Assembly: GCF_963082655.1 (NCBI RefSeq)
Contig: NC_081552.1
Span: 53,535,286 to 53,599,285 of the forward strand
Reading direction: 5' to 3'
Origin: Stomoxys calcitrans
Lineage: Eukaryota > Arthropoda > Insecta > Diptera > Muscidae
Length of the DNA: 64,000 nucleotides
The notes beneath the pieces were generated by a model, which was given only the letters and a program-made list of their open reading frames with translations, was not told the DNA's origin and searched no databases. Below are positions 32,599-43,910 of this stretch, in pieces. Within the stretch, counting starts at the first letter, position 1. Every line of letters begins with the position of its first letter. The translations under genes and the position numbers were made by a program.

Positions 32599-34966
32599 TT
32601 TTTATACCCACCACCGAAGGATGGGGGTATATTCATTTTGTCATTCCGTTTGCAACACATCGAAATATCCATTTCCGACCCTATAAAGTATATAAAGGGT
32701 GATTTTTTTGAGGTTAGGATTTTCATGCATTTGACAGATCACGTGGGATTTCAGACATGGTGTCAAAGAGAAAGATGCTCAGTATGCTTTGACATTTCAT
32801 CATGAATAGACTTACTAACGAGCAACGCTTGCAAATCATTGAATTTTATTACCAAAATCAGTGTTCGGTTCGAAATGTGTTCATTCACCGTAACGTTGCG
32901 TCCAACAGCATCTTTGAAGAAATACGGTCCAATGATTCCACCAGCGTACAAACCACACCAAACAGTGCATTTTTCGGGATGCATGGGCAGTTCTTGAACG
33001 GCTTCTGGTTGCTCTTCACTCCAAATGCGGCAATTTTGCTTATTTACGTAGCCATTCAACCAGAAATGAGCCTCATCGCTGAACGGTGAATGAACACATT
33101 TCGAACCGAACACTGATTTTGGTAATAAAATTCAATGATTTGCAAGCGTTGCTCGTTAGTAAGTCTATTCATGATGAAATGTCAAAGCATACTAAGCATC
33201 TTTCTCTTTGACACCATGTCTGAAATCCCACGTGATCTGTCAAATACTAATGCATGAAAATCCTAACCTCAAAAAAATCACCCTTTATATTCTTGATCAG
33301 CGTAAAAATCTAAGACGATCTAGCCATGTCCGTCCGTCTGTCCGTCTGTCTGTTGAAATCACGCTACAGTCTTTAAAAATAGAGATATTGAGCTGAAATT
33401 TTGCACAGATTCTTTTTTTGTCCATAAGCTGATTAAGTTCGAAGATGGGCTATATCGGACTATATCTTGATATAGCCCCCATATAGACCGATCCGCCGAT
33501 TTAGGGTCTTAGGCCCATAAAAGACACATTTATCATCCGATTTTGTTGAAATTTGGGACAGTGAGTTGTGTTAGGCCCTTCGACTTCCTTTGTCAATTTG
33601 GCTCAGATCGGTCCAGATTTGGATATAGCTGCCATATAGACCGATCCTCCGATTTAGGGTCTAAGGCCCATAAAAGCCACATTTATGGTCCGATTTCGCT
33701 GAAATTTGGGACAGTGAGTTGTGTTAGGCTCTTTGACATGTTTCTTTAATTTGGTCTAGATCGGTTCAGATTTGGATATAGCTGCCATATAGACCGATCC
33801 TCCGGTTTAGGGTCTTAGGCCCACAAAAGCCACATTTATTATCCAATTTTGATGAAATTTGGGACAGTGAGATGTGTTAGGCCCTTTGACATATTTCTTC
33901 AATTTGGTCCAGATCGGTTTAAATTTGGATATAGCTGCCATATAGACCGATCCTCCGATTTAGGGTCTAAGGCCCATAAAAGCCACATTTATGGTCCGAT
34001 TTTGATGAAATTTGGGGCACTGAATTGTGTAAGGCCCTTCGACATCCTTTGTTAATTTGGCTCAGATCGGTCCAGATTTGGATATCGCTGCCATATAGAT
34101 CGATCCTCCGATTTATGGTGTAAGGCCCATAATAGCCACATCCACACATTCCGATTTTGCTGAAATTTGGGACAGTGAGATGTGTTAGGCCCTTTGACAT
34201 ATTTCTTCAATTTGGTCCAGATCGGTTCAAATTTGGATATAGCTGCCATATAGACCGATTTCTTGATTTATGGTTTTGGGCCCATAAAATGCTCATTTAT
34301 TGTCTGATGTCCCCGAAATTTGGAACAGTGAGTTAAGTTAAGCCCCTTGACATACTTCTGCAATATCGCACAGATCGGTCCAGATTTGGATATAGCTGCC
34401 ATATAGACCGATATCTAGGTTTTAGGTTTTGGGGCCATAAAAGACGCATTTATTGTCCGATGTCGCTGAAATTTGAAACAGTGAGTTTGGTTAGGCTCTT
34501 CGACGTCCTTCTTCAATTTTGCCCAGATCAGTCCAGATTTGAATATAGCTGCCATATAGACCGATCTCTGGATTTAAGGTTTAGGGCCCATAAAAGAGGC
34601 ATTTATTATCCGATTTCGCCGAAATTTGGGACAGTGCTTAGTGTTAGGCTCTTCGACATGTTTATGCAACTTGGCCCAAATCGGTCCAGATTTGGATATA
34701 GCTGCCATGAAGACCGATATCTCGATTTAAAGTCTTGGCCCCATAAAAGCTGCATTTATAATCCGATTTCACTGAAATTTGACACAGTGACTTATGTTCG
34801 GCTTTTCGACATCCGTGTCGTATATAGTTCAGATCGGTATGAGGTATATGAGTATAAGGTATGAAATTTTCACCGAATTTTGATGAAAGGTGGTTTATAT
34901 ATATACCCGAGGTGGTGGGTATCCAAAGTTCGGCCCGGCCGAACTTTACGCCTTTTTACTTGTTTT
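32599..34966 (+). repeat. mini-me/DINE-1-like element, type 2, with 153-bp units
   Basis: Tip TTTTTATACCCACCACCGAA, core CGACCCTATAAAGTATATA split by a fold-back element and continued at 33286 (TATATTCTTGATCAGCG), GTCC/GTCT tract at 33329-33354, then at least eight units marked GATATAGCTGCCATATAGAC. Unit starts at 33622, 33775, 33928, 34081, 34236, 34389, 34541 and 34695 are 152-155 bp apart. It ends CGGCCCGGCCGAACTTTACG then TTTTTACTTGTTTT. Confidence 0.8.
32695..33285. mobile_element. Second copy of the Tc1/mariner fold-back element
   Basis: The arms are 32695-32891 (with a 6-bp deletion) and 33083-33285, and the 191-bp centre is inverted relative to the copy at 26728-27324. The TA target is duplicated inside the TATA core of the surrounding DINE-like element (GTATA before, TATATTCTTGATC after), so the empty site can be read directly from sister copies. 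Confidence 0.85.
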
Positions 34967-34981
34967 CTAAAGCAAGCTAAA

Positions 34982-36860
34982 AACAAGTAAAAGCGTGCTA
35001 AGTTCGGCCGGGCCGAATCTTATATACCCTCCACCATGGATCGCATTTGTCGAGTTCTTTTCCCGGCATCTCTTCTTAGGCAAAAAAGGATATAAGAAAA
35101 GAGTTGCCCTGCTATTAAAACGATATCAAGATATGGTCCGGTTCGGACCACAATTAAATTATATGTTGGAGACCTGTGTAAAATTTCAGCCAATTCGTAT
35201 AAGAATTGCGTCCATTGGGGCTCACGAAGTAAAATAGAGAGAACGATTTGTATGGGATCTGTATCGGGCTATAGAACGATTCAGACCATTATAAACACGT
35301 TTGTTGATGCTCATGAGAGGATCCGTCGTACAAAATTTCAGACATATCGGATAATAATTGCGACCTCTAGGGGTCAAGAAGTCAAGATCCCAGATCGGTT
35401 TATATGGCAGCTATATCAGGTTATGAACCGATTTGAACCTTATTTGACACAGTTGTTGAAAGTAAAAATAAAATACGTCATGCAAAATTTCAGCCAAATC
35501 GGATAGGAATTGCGCCCTCTAAAAGCTCAAGAAGTCAAATCCCCAGATCGGTTTATATGACAGCTATATCAGGTTATCGACCGATTTCAACCATACTTGG
35601 CACAGTTGTTGGATATCATAACGAAATACTTCGTGCAAAAGTTCATTCAAATCGGATAAGAATTGTGCCCTCTAGAGGCTCAAGAAGTCAAGACCCAAGA
35701 TCGGTTTATATGGCAGCTATATCAGGTTACGGACCGATTTAAACCATACTTGGCACAGTTGTTGGGTATCATAACAAAACACGTCGTGCGAAATTCCATT
35801 CCATTCGGATAAGAATTGCGCCCTCTAGAGGCTCAAGAAGTCAAGACCCAAGATCGGTTTATATGGCAGCTATATCAGGTTATGAACCGATTTGAACCAT
35901 ACTTGGCACAGTTGTTGGATATAATAACAAAACACGTCGTGCACAATTTCATTCTGATCGGATAAGAATTGTGCACGCTAGAGGCTCAAGAAGTCAAGAC
36001 CCAAGATCGGTTTATATGGCAGCTATATCAGGTTATGGGCCGATTTGAACCATACTCGGCACAGTTGTTGGATGTCATAACAAAACACGTCGTGCAAAAT
36101 TTCATTCCTATCGGATAAGAATTGCGCACTCTAGAGGCTCAAGAAGTCAAGACCCAAGATCGGTTTAAATGGCAGCTATATCAGGTTATGGACCGATTTG
36201 AACCATACTTGGCACAGTTGTTGGATATAATAACAAAACACGACGTGCAAAATTTCATTCTGATCGGGTAAGAATTGCGCACGCTAGAGGCTCAAGAAGT
36301 CAAGACCCAAGATCGGTTTATATGGCAGCTATATCAGGTTATGGACCGATTTGAACCATACTTGGCGCAGTTGTTGGATATCATAACAAAACACGTCGTG
36401 CAAAAATTCATTCCAATCGGATAAGAATTGCGCACTCTAGAGGCTCAAGAAGTCAAGACCCAAGATCGGTTTATATGACAGCTATATCAAAACATGGACC
36501 GATATGGCCCATTTACAATACCAACCGACCTACACTAATAAGAAGTATTTGTGCAAAATTTTAAGCGGCTAGCTTTACTCCTTCGGAAGTTAGCGTGCTT
36601 TCGACAGACAGACGGACGGACGGACGGACGGACGGACGGACGGACGGACGGACGGACGGACGGACGGACGGACGGACGGACGGACGGACGGACGGACGGA
36701 CGGACGGACGGACAGACGGACGGACATGGCTAGATCGACATAAAATTTCACGACGATCAAGAATATATATACTTTATGGGGTCTCAGACGAATATTTCGA
36801 GTAGTTACAAACAGAATGACGAAATTAGTATACCCCCCATCTTATGGTGGAGGGTATAAT
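34982..36860 (-). repeat. mini-me/DINE-1-like element, type 1, reverse copy with expanded microsatellite
   Basis: On the plus strand it begins AACAAGTAAAAGCGTGCTAA then GTTCGGCCGGGCCGAATC, runs through about nine 153-bp units, then the tetranucleotide tract at 36604-36725, the core and the tip (GGTGGAGGGTATAAT). It is the longest type 1 copy in the window. Confidence 0.8.
36604..36725. repeat. (GGAC)n microsatellite inside a DINE-like element
   Basis: About 28 nearly perfect GGAC repeats bounded by GACAGACA variants. The same position in sister elements holds only 3-15 imperfect units, so this array expanded in place. Confidence 0.95.
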
Positions 36861-36975
36861 AACAGCTGATAACTGACAGAAGAAAGAATGCAATTACAGA
36901 GTCACAAGCCGTTGAAAAAATTTGTCAACGCCGACTATATGAAAAATCCACAATTACTTTTTGGGCAACCCAATA

Positions 36976-37249
36976 CTTTGTAGCGTGGTATTTCATTCAA
37001 AGGATAATTTTATTCCACATAAAGTAAAAGGAGTAAAAGCTAGCGTTGGTTATTTTTTAGATATTTACCATATCCATGGTAGTGGAGTTATAACAAATAT
37101 ATCCATGGTGGTGGGTATCCAAAGTTCGGCAAGGGAGAACTTTACACGTTTTGGCTTGTTTGTTAATCATTCGATTTTTCTCTTCCATACTTACCCCTTA
37201 CAGCCCGGTTACTTATGTTTTGGCATTACCTTTCCCCCTGGTTGAAATA
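36976..37249 (+). repeat. Remnant of a DINE-like 3' end
   Basis: CCATGGTGGTGGGTATCC and AAAGTTCGGCAAGGGAGAAC at about 37105-37142 are a decayed type 2 end. The rest is unassigned. Confidence 0.45.
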
Positions 37250-39640
37250 ATAAAAACAATTTTTTTTTCTTATGTTTAAATACTTGTCATTTTTGGTTTT
37301 TATTCACATTTCTTTTTATTTTTCAATTTTTTTGTTGTTTCAAATATATTACCATTGTTTTGTTTTTGGTTTGTTTGTTGTCTTAAACAAAAAAAAATGG
37401 GGTAAATCATTAATCATTATAATATAATTAAGACATGACCTGCTCGATGTTCATCTTCTCTTTCATTTTCTTCTCATATATATAGGTGTATATTATGCTC
37501 AAAACAGTTTCCATTCGCACACCAACAACATTTTATCATAGATCTTTAAACACCTTTACTCTTTCATTTATGAAATTGCCATGTTTCATACATGGTTTTT
37601 TGTCAAGTGATCTTCTGTTTTTATTTTTTTTTTTCTTTATCGTTTTTGCTCTTTGTCCTTGGGGGTTAACATACATACATTATTTTGCAAAATGAATGAA
37701 TCCATTCTTTGTTTGGACCAGAATTTAAAAAAAATGTGCAAAAACAAGATTTTTTTGATGAATTTTTGTTTTTGCATATTCTATACTGCAAAGAAACACA
37801 AGTAACTGAAAAGGCTTTGTCTTCTTAGACATTTTAAGAACTGAGTTATGTTAGGCCCAAAATATCTATGCCAGTTGGTGGCTGCTAATAGGCTTATTCA
37901 CAATTTTAAGGATTTTCAGGAGGCAGATATGAAAGAAAAACTGGGGGTTTTTTTTTAAAAAAGAAACCTTAAAGAAAATTGTACATATTTTTGTTACACC
38001 AAATAACATTTTGAAGTTGAAAAGTTGATATTTTATCCAATTTAAAGCATAGCTGACTTGGTTTTGTACATTAATTGGTGAAACTTTCTCAGTTATTTGT
38101 TTTCCTTATCCTTTCTTTTAATGTTTCTCATATTGCTTTAGCTGCTTTCTCTATCTTGGTTTATCTTAGAGACTCATCTCTCCTCAACTCTTTGTTGAAT
38201 GCTGTTCAACCATTTGATCTTAGCCTGCTCTGTTTTGTCTTTGAGAAATCTAAACAAAACATTTGTTACTGTATGGGATTTTAACAATTCTTTCTTTTTT
38301 CGTAAATACATAAAAATTATTTTTTTTCCCCCCCCCCATCTCTAATAAGCTTCCCCTACTTGTTGTGTTGTATTTTTTGCTGTTATTCCTTCCTTGTCCT
38401 ACTGCTGCCCTACTCTGTCAATTGTCAATTGTCTTTTAACGGTATTGGGTTAATTTTATAAGACAACCACTACACTTTATTGGGGTTGAAGGGGTTTTTT
38501 CCTATGCACAAATAGATTTCCTTGATAAACAAAATATGTGTTAATTCCTCTTTTTGGCGGATTTTCCCTTTTTGTTACTTGGAATATTTTGATCAGTTAT
38601 GTCTGGTTTTTTTTTTTGTTGGTTTTGTTGGTTTTGTTTTCAATGTTTATGTTAAAAATTGTCATCATTTTCATTGTTTCAGTTTTAATTTGGAATTTTT
38701 GTTGTTTGTTGGTTTTCTGCCTAACTGTTGTTCATTAAAATGTACAGGGAATTTGTTGTCTCTTTCATTACCTTACTTTGTATTTGTTAAATATTAATCA
38801 TAGCATATATATGTATGTATATTTGTTGCTTTCCTTACATTTTAATTTTTATTCTTCTTTGTTTTTTTTTTTTTTTTTGTTATATGTTAACGGACAAAAT
38901 TTCACACATACACATAAAATACTTTTGTTATTATTTTTTACATAAAATTTTACTTTTTTTTCTTCTTCTTTCATTTATTGTTTATATTTGATATATGTAT
39001 GCATTGTTTATTTTTTTTTTTCTTCCTTTTAATAAGATTTGTTTTCCATTTTAAGAAAATAATTTTTCTCTTTTTGTTATTTGTTTTTTTTTTGTGTTTT
39101 AAAAACATTTCTTTTTTTTTTTTTTGTTAAATTTAATGTTAAAATATTATTTTTTGTTTAATTAATTTTGTGTGTTTTTACATTTACTTTTGTTTCAAAG
39201 AGTTTTTTGTGCTTCTTTACATTAAGTTTTATGAAAGTTTTTTTTTTTTTTAACAAATTTACACATTTAAACATTTGGTTTGTAGTTTTTTCTTTACCAC
39301 TTTTCTATGTAATTTTTTTTCTTGGGCCTTTCTATAAGTTATACACATAAACATCAATTACTAATAAGGAAAATAATGAATGAAACCCTTAAAAAATGTC
39401 ATGTTAAAGGGGGAGGAAATGTATTAACCCTTATAAGAAGCGTAGGATTTTGAATGGAAAAAGAGCATGTGTAATTTTTTTATTTTTTGTTTTCAAAAGC
39501 AAATCATCTCACAACTAGGTGGCACACATCAAAGCTCTCAACGATTTCTGAAAGACTATCTTGTGTTGTTTTGACGCAATTTTACTAAGTTCAAAAGTCA
39601 ATTAATTTTCCTCCCAATTTTGCATCTGAAATGTCTGGTC
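37250..39640. other. T-rich sequence, no gene recognised
   Basis: Long T runs and TTTTTATTTT-type sequence. Hydrophobic open frames on the plus strand come from the T bias. It lies 7-9 kb downstream of the Eip75B stop, too far to call 3' UTR without transcripts. Confidence 0.5.
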
Positions 39641-41190
39641 ATACAGTCGTCTAATAAATGATATTACTTATACGCTCTATGGTACATTTGATATATTTTT
39701 GCACACACAGACCGCTGGTAATAAGTTTGAAAGAGTAGATGGGCAGAAACTATATAAAGTTAGCTAGAAGGCCATATCAGTTTTTGTAGCATATTTAGGG
39801 TCGAAGTGGAGAAAAAAGATTTAACGCTGGATAAATTGATAAAGAAAAATGCTTACACGCAAGAGCATAACGGTTAACGAAAGATTTGGTTTTTTTTTTT
39901 TATTGTATAGTAGTAGTTTAATCAGTTTTAAAGGTCAATTCATTTACCTCCGGCATGTATTTCTGGCCCAAACGGTATATATTGTCTCAACCCCTTCAAG
40001 TAAATGATGTTAATTACACTCTCTATAGTATTTTTGTCTTCGTATACCTAGACAGCTGATACTAAGGAGATGATCGGCCTTTATACAGAATAAGCTAGTG
40101 GCCTTTATCAATTCCTATAAGAGATTTATGGAAAATAAAAACTTATAAAGGAAAAACATTCCATGCCACTATCGACATACACCTATGCCTGTAATCAGCT
40201 TGTTGTGCGCTCTGAAAACTAAAAAGTAAGCTCGAAAAAAAAATTAAGTTAGGAATTCCGTACTACTGACTAAATCCCTAACTGTGTTCCAAGACACTCA
40301 ACATCAGAGAAGCCATTAAAAAATGTATTTCACGCTTTAAAGTGCCTAACCATTTCTAAATGATTATCTTGTGGTGTATTCCAGCAATTTTGTCAATTTC
40401 ACCTGAAATTCTATAACATAAAATGTTCTAGTTAATAACAAATAGGTCCCTATGGTACTTTTGTTTTTTTGATTGCACACTTTGACAGCTGCTGCTAAGT
40501 TTGAAAGAGAACATGGCCACCAATTGTATGCATTTAGTCATGTTGCTATATCAATTCATTTAGCAGTTAATGTTAATTATACGCCCTATGGTACTTTTGA
40601 TTTTTGTTTGCACACATAGACCGCTGGTACTAAGTTTGAAAGGGAAGATCGACAGCAACTATAAACATTTAGCTTAATTGCTATATCAATTCATATAGCA
40701 GTTAATGTTAATTATACGCCCTATGGTACTTTTGATTTTTGTTTGCACACATAGACCGCTGGTACTACACTTGAAAGAGGACATGGACAGCAACTATTCA
40801 CAGTTAGTTAAATAGCTATATTAATTCTTATAACAGTCAAATATACCCTCTATGGGAACCTTAATTTTTGTTTGCACACATAGACCGCTGTTACTAACTT
40901 TGAAAGAGAAGATGGCCAGCAACTATACATGGATTTATCATTTCATATTGCAATCATTGTTAATTATACGCCCTATGGTACTTTTGATTTTTGCATGTAC
41001 ACATAGACAGACGTTACTGTTTAAGTAAGCCATTGGTATATCAATTTATACATCATCTAATGCTAATTATACGTCCTATAGTACTTCGTATAATTGATGG
41101 CACACATATACCGCTGATGCTAAGTTTGAGGCAGAAGATGGCCAGCAACTATACACAGTTAGCTAGTGGTCAGTTCTTATACAAGATTAA
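39641..41190 (+). repeat. Decayed tandem array, ~130-bp unit
   Basis: Units carry TTATACGCCCTATGGTACTT then GTTTGCACACATAGACCGCT and AAGTTTGAAAG...GATGG. The ACGCC marker or its variants lies near 40445, 40581, 40716, 40846, 40968 and 41071, with weaker earlier copies near 39670 and 40017. The unit has shrunk from about 135 to about 103 bp along the array. The two best units share most of their bases. Confidence 0.75.
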
Positions 41191-42164
41191 GGGTTACAAA
41201 AAAATAATAGATAAAATAGAAAATATTAACACAAACTAGTCAAAATTTAATGTTGAATAAACCATTAAACTGAATTGGATTATGAAATAAAGAAAACATT
41301 TAGGGGTCGATTATGCATATGCGATTATGCATAGAAACCCAACTTCAGTTATGTTGGCAACGGGGGAATTTGTAAAAAAAAAACAATTTTTACTATTTAC
41401 TTAATAGTTGAATGTCCAAAACACTGATATTGACTGCACTAAACAAATATTTCCAACGTTACACAAATTGTTGTCTTCTGGCAACGCAGCTGCAGCTGAG
41501 TTGCAATCCATAATCGACCCATTAATATCTGTTACAGAAGAACGAGGTACATTAAAACGAATTTAAAAAAAAAAAAAGTTAAGAAAAATTGAAAAAAAAA
41601 AATTAAAAATTTTAATAATTTAGAAAAGAACCAAAAAGGTTAACACAAAACTGAAAATAATATAAAAAAATCAAAAAATCAAAAAAATAGAAATTATTAT
41701 TATTTTTATATTCTTTATTGATGAAAAAAAGAACAAAAATTAAAAAAGGGTAGCAAAAAATTGAAAAAAAATATTTTAAACACATTACAAAAATTTTAAA
41801 ATTTAGCAAACATTTGAAAATAAGAAAAAAAAATTAAAAATAAGAAATTAATTTATTTAAAATTAAAAAAAAATATATATATATAAGAAAGAATTAAAAG
41901 AAATTTTAAAAATTTTAATAAAAATACAAAAAATTACAAAAAAAAATAAAAATCAAAAAAAAAGAAATATTTTAATTCACTATAATTTATCATAATTTAA
42001 TATTCTATTAAATAAATTAAAAAAAGTAAAAAAAGAGGTAACAAAAAATTAAAAATTAAAAAATATAGCACAAAATATTAAAAAAAATTCAAGAAATTTT
42101 ATAAATTAAAATATATAAAATTTTTTTTTTTAACTTTATCTTTTTCGATTGGTATTTACAACCA
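41191..42164. other. A-rich low-complexity sequence
   Basis: From about 41540 to 42130 almost pure A-rich (AAAATTAAAAA-type) sequence. No gene is visible. Confidence 0.6.
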
Positions 42165-43910
42165 GTAAGACCTATTTTTGAAAGGCGGCTTGATTAAGCT
42201 AAGCCCTAAATATCAAATACTTCAGTTATTCTTCAAGAAAGTTTTTTTCTCACCCATGGGTGCAGAAGACTTTTGTAATTTGGACTTTTCAAATTGATTA
42301 TAACAAGTAAGGAAGGACTAAAGTCGGGCGAAGCCCACCTTTTGATACCCTACACCAATTGGATATGCCAGCTAAGTCGTGGAATTTAAAATTTAATGTC
42401 GATCACAATTCGTACATATTGTAGGAGCCATAGAGTAATTCGTTGTGCAAATTTTTGAGAAGATTGATTAACAAATGGATTAGCAAAGGCCTTAAATGTG
42501 AAAATCAGGAGTTGCATATATATGGGAGGTATATCTAAAACTGAACAAATTTCTATGACGAACATATATATGCAGGAGCTATATTTAATTCTGAACCGAT
42601 CTCTATGAAATTCACCAATAATGTCGAGACTTAGAATAGAATCACTCGTGAGAATCGGTTTACAAATGACGATATAATTGCAGTTTTAGTCCAAATCGGA
42701 CGAACATCTTTATGGGAGCTCTATCCAAATCTGAACCGATTTTTTTTAAATTTCAATAGGCTTTGTTTCTAGGCCCAAGAAAATGCTTGTGCCAAATTTG
42801 AAGACGATCGAATGAAAATTGCGACCTGTACAGGTCGACAGACAGACGGACATGGCTAAATCGAATTAGAAAGTGATTCGGAGTCGATCGGTATACTCAT
42901 CAATGGGATTGTCTCGCCTTCTTCTGGGCGTCATGGCATTGTATGCCTGCTCTTCAATACTTTTTCAGATAAAATACTTTGCCTTCAAACAATTTCTTTT
43001 GAAGGTAGACTCTAAATTTTTCCAATATTTGGCCAATTTTATAACAAACTCAATTCATATTAATTGCCATAGGGTTTAATAGATACACCATATTATGCTC
43101 TTTCAGAGTACACATTAAATATTAAGGCAGACCTTTGTTTGAAAAGCGAATTGATCCAGCTATGCTTTTAATACCAAAAGATTCAGTTACACTTTCTCCA
43201 AAAAAAAAATTATACTCCATCATGTGTGTATTGAATTTAATTAATTTTTGCAATTGTAACTACATTTAATTGATGTGGAAAAAGTATGTTATTTGGTCAG
43301 CCTGCTCTTCAATGCACTTTTAAAATGTATCAGGGTTTTCCATGTGTGCCAGCATTTGAGCATAATATTAATTTTTTTTTTGTAAATGAATTGATCCAGC
43401 TATAACCTAAAGACCAAAAGATTAAATTGCTCTTCATCTTGAAACTAATGTCATCCTCATCCATGTGTGCATAGATTTAATTTTATTACTTAGCTTTTAC
43501 AATACTCCTATGATTTAGAATAGCGCTTTTTCCACGCTTTTTCAGAATATAACTTGTCTGTATAAGGCATTTATTAAGAAGCGAATTGATTGAGCCTTGT
43601 AGAGCTAAAACTTCAGTTGATCTACGTTTTCAAAAAAGTTTCCTCATCAAACGAGTGTATATTTGATTTTGGGATGCCCAATTTTTTATGAATTTTTGTA
43701 TTACTTTTGGAGAACGGATTGGCACAGCCAAGCAATGGACTTAGAAGCCCTAAAGAACTTTCTAGCTTTCGAAATAATGTATACCCACCCATGCATTGCA
43801 CTGGCTTGCGAATTTCTGTCGAAAAAATGTTCCCAAAGAATTGATTCATTAAAACTGTAAACTTGAATTGCATTGGCTGTTTCACAAATTTTCATTCCCA
43901 ACCATGTGTG
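42165..43910. repeat. Decayed tandem array, ~190-240-bp unit, interrupted
   Basis: Units share GCGAATTGATCCAGCTATG, ACCAAAAGATTCAGTTAC, CATGTGTG and GCCTGCTCTTCAAT. GAATTGATCCAGCTAT is at 43147 and 43388, and related forms occur at 42184, 43580 and 43713. A type 3 DINE-like element at 42303-42955 splits one unit; the unit resumes with CTGCTCTTCAATACTTTTTC. Confidence 0.6.
42303..42955 (-). repeat. DINE-1-like repeat, type 3, reverse copy
   Basis: It starts AACAAGTAAGGAAGGACTAA then GTCGGGCGAAGCCCACC (the reversed end motif), has AATCTGAACCGAT units, and finishes with GACAGACGGACATGGCTAAA and GAGTCGATCGGTATAC. The TATACCC tip is diverged. Confidence 0.65.

Larger units (their letters stand above)
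32499..36973 (-). mobile_element. mariner MITE expanded by nested insertions
   Basis: The ends TTGGGTTGCCCAAAAAGTAA at 32499 and its complement finishing at 36973 lie within TA duplications (32497-32498, 36974-36975). The MITE's own sequence is in three pieces: 32499-32598, about 34967-34981 (CTAAAGCAAGCTAA) and 36861-36973 (AACAGCTGATAACTGACAG...). Joined, they match the uninterrupted 237-bp MITE at 62000-62236 read in reverse. The gaps are filled by a type 2 DINE-like element, which itself contains a fold-back element, and by a type 1 DINE-like element. Confidence 0.9.

Noticed and set aside
27895..36742. Regular spacing of repeats suggesting a CRISPR-like array
   Set aside because: The whole 153-bp unit is repeated with no unique spacers, the host is an animal nuclear genome, and the units belong to transposon families.
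36551..36804. Open frames of repeated TDGR residues
   Set aside because: They translate the (GGAC)n microsatellite of a DINE-like element; no protein family or start context supports them.
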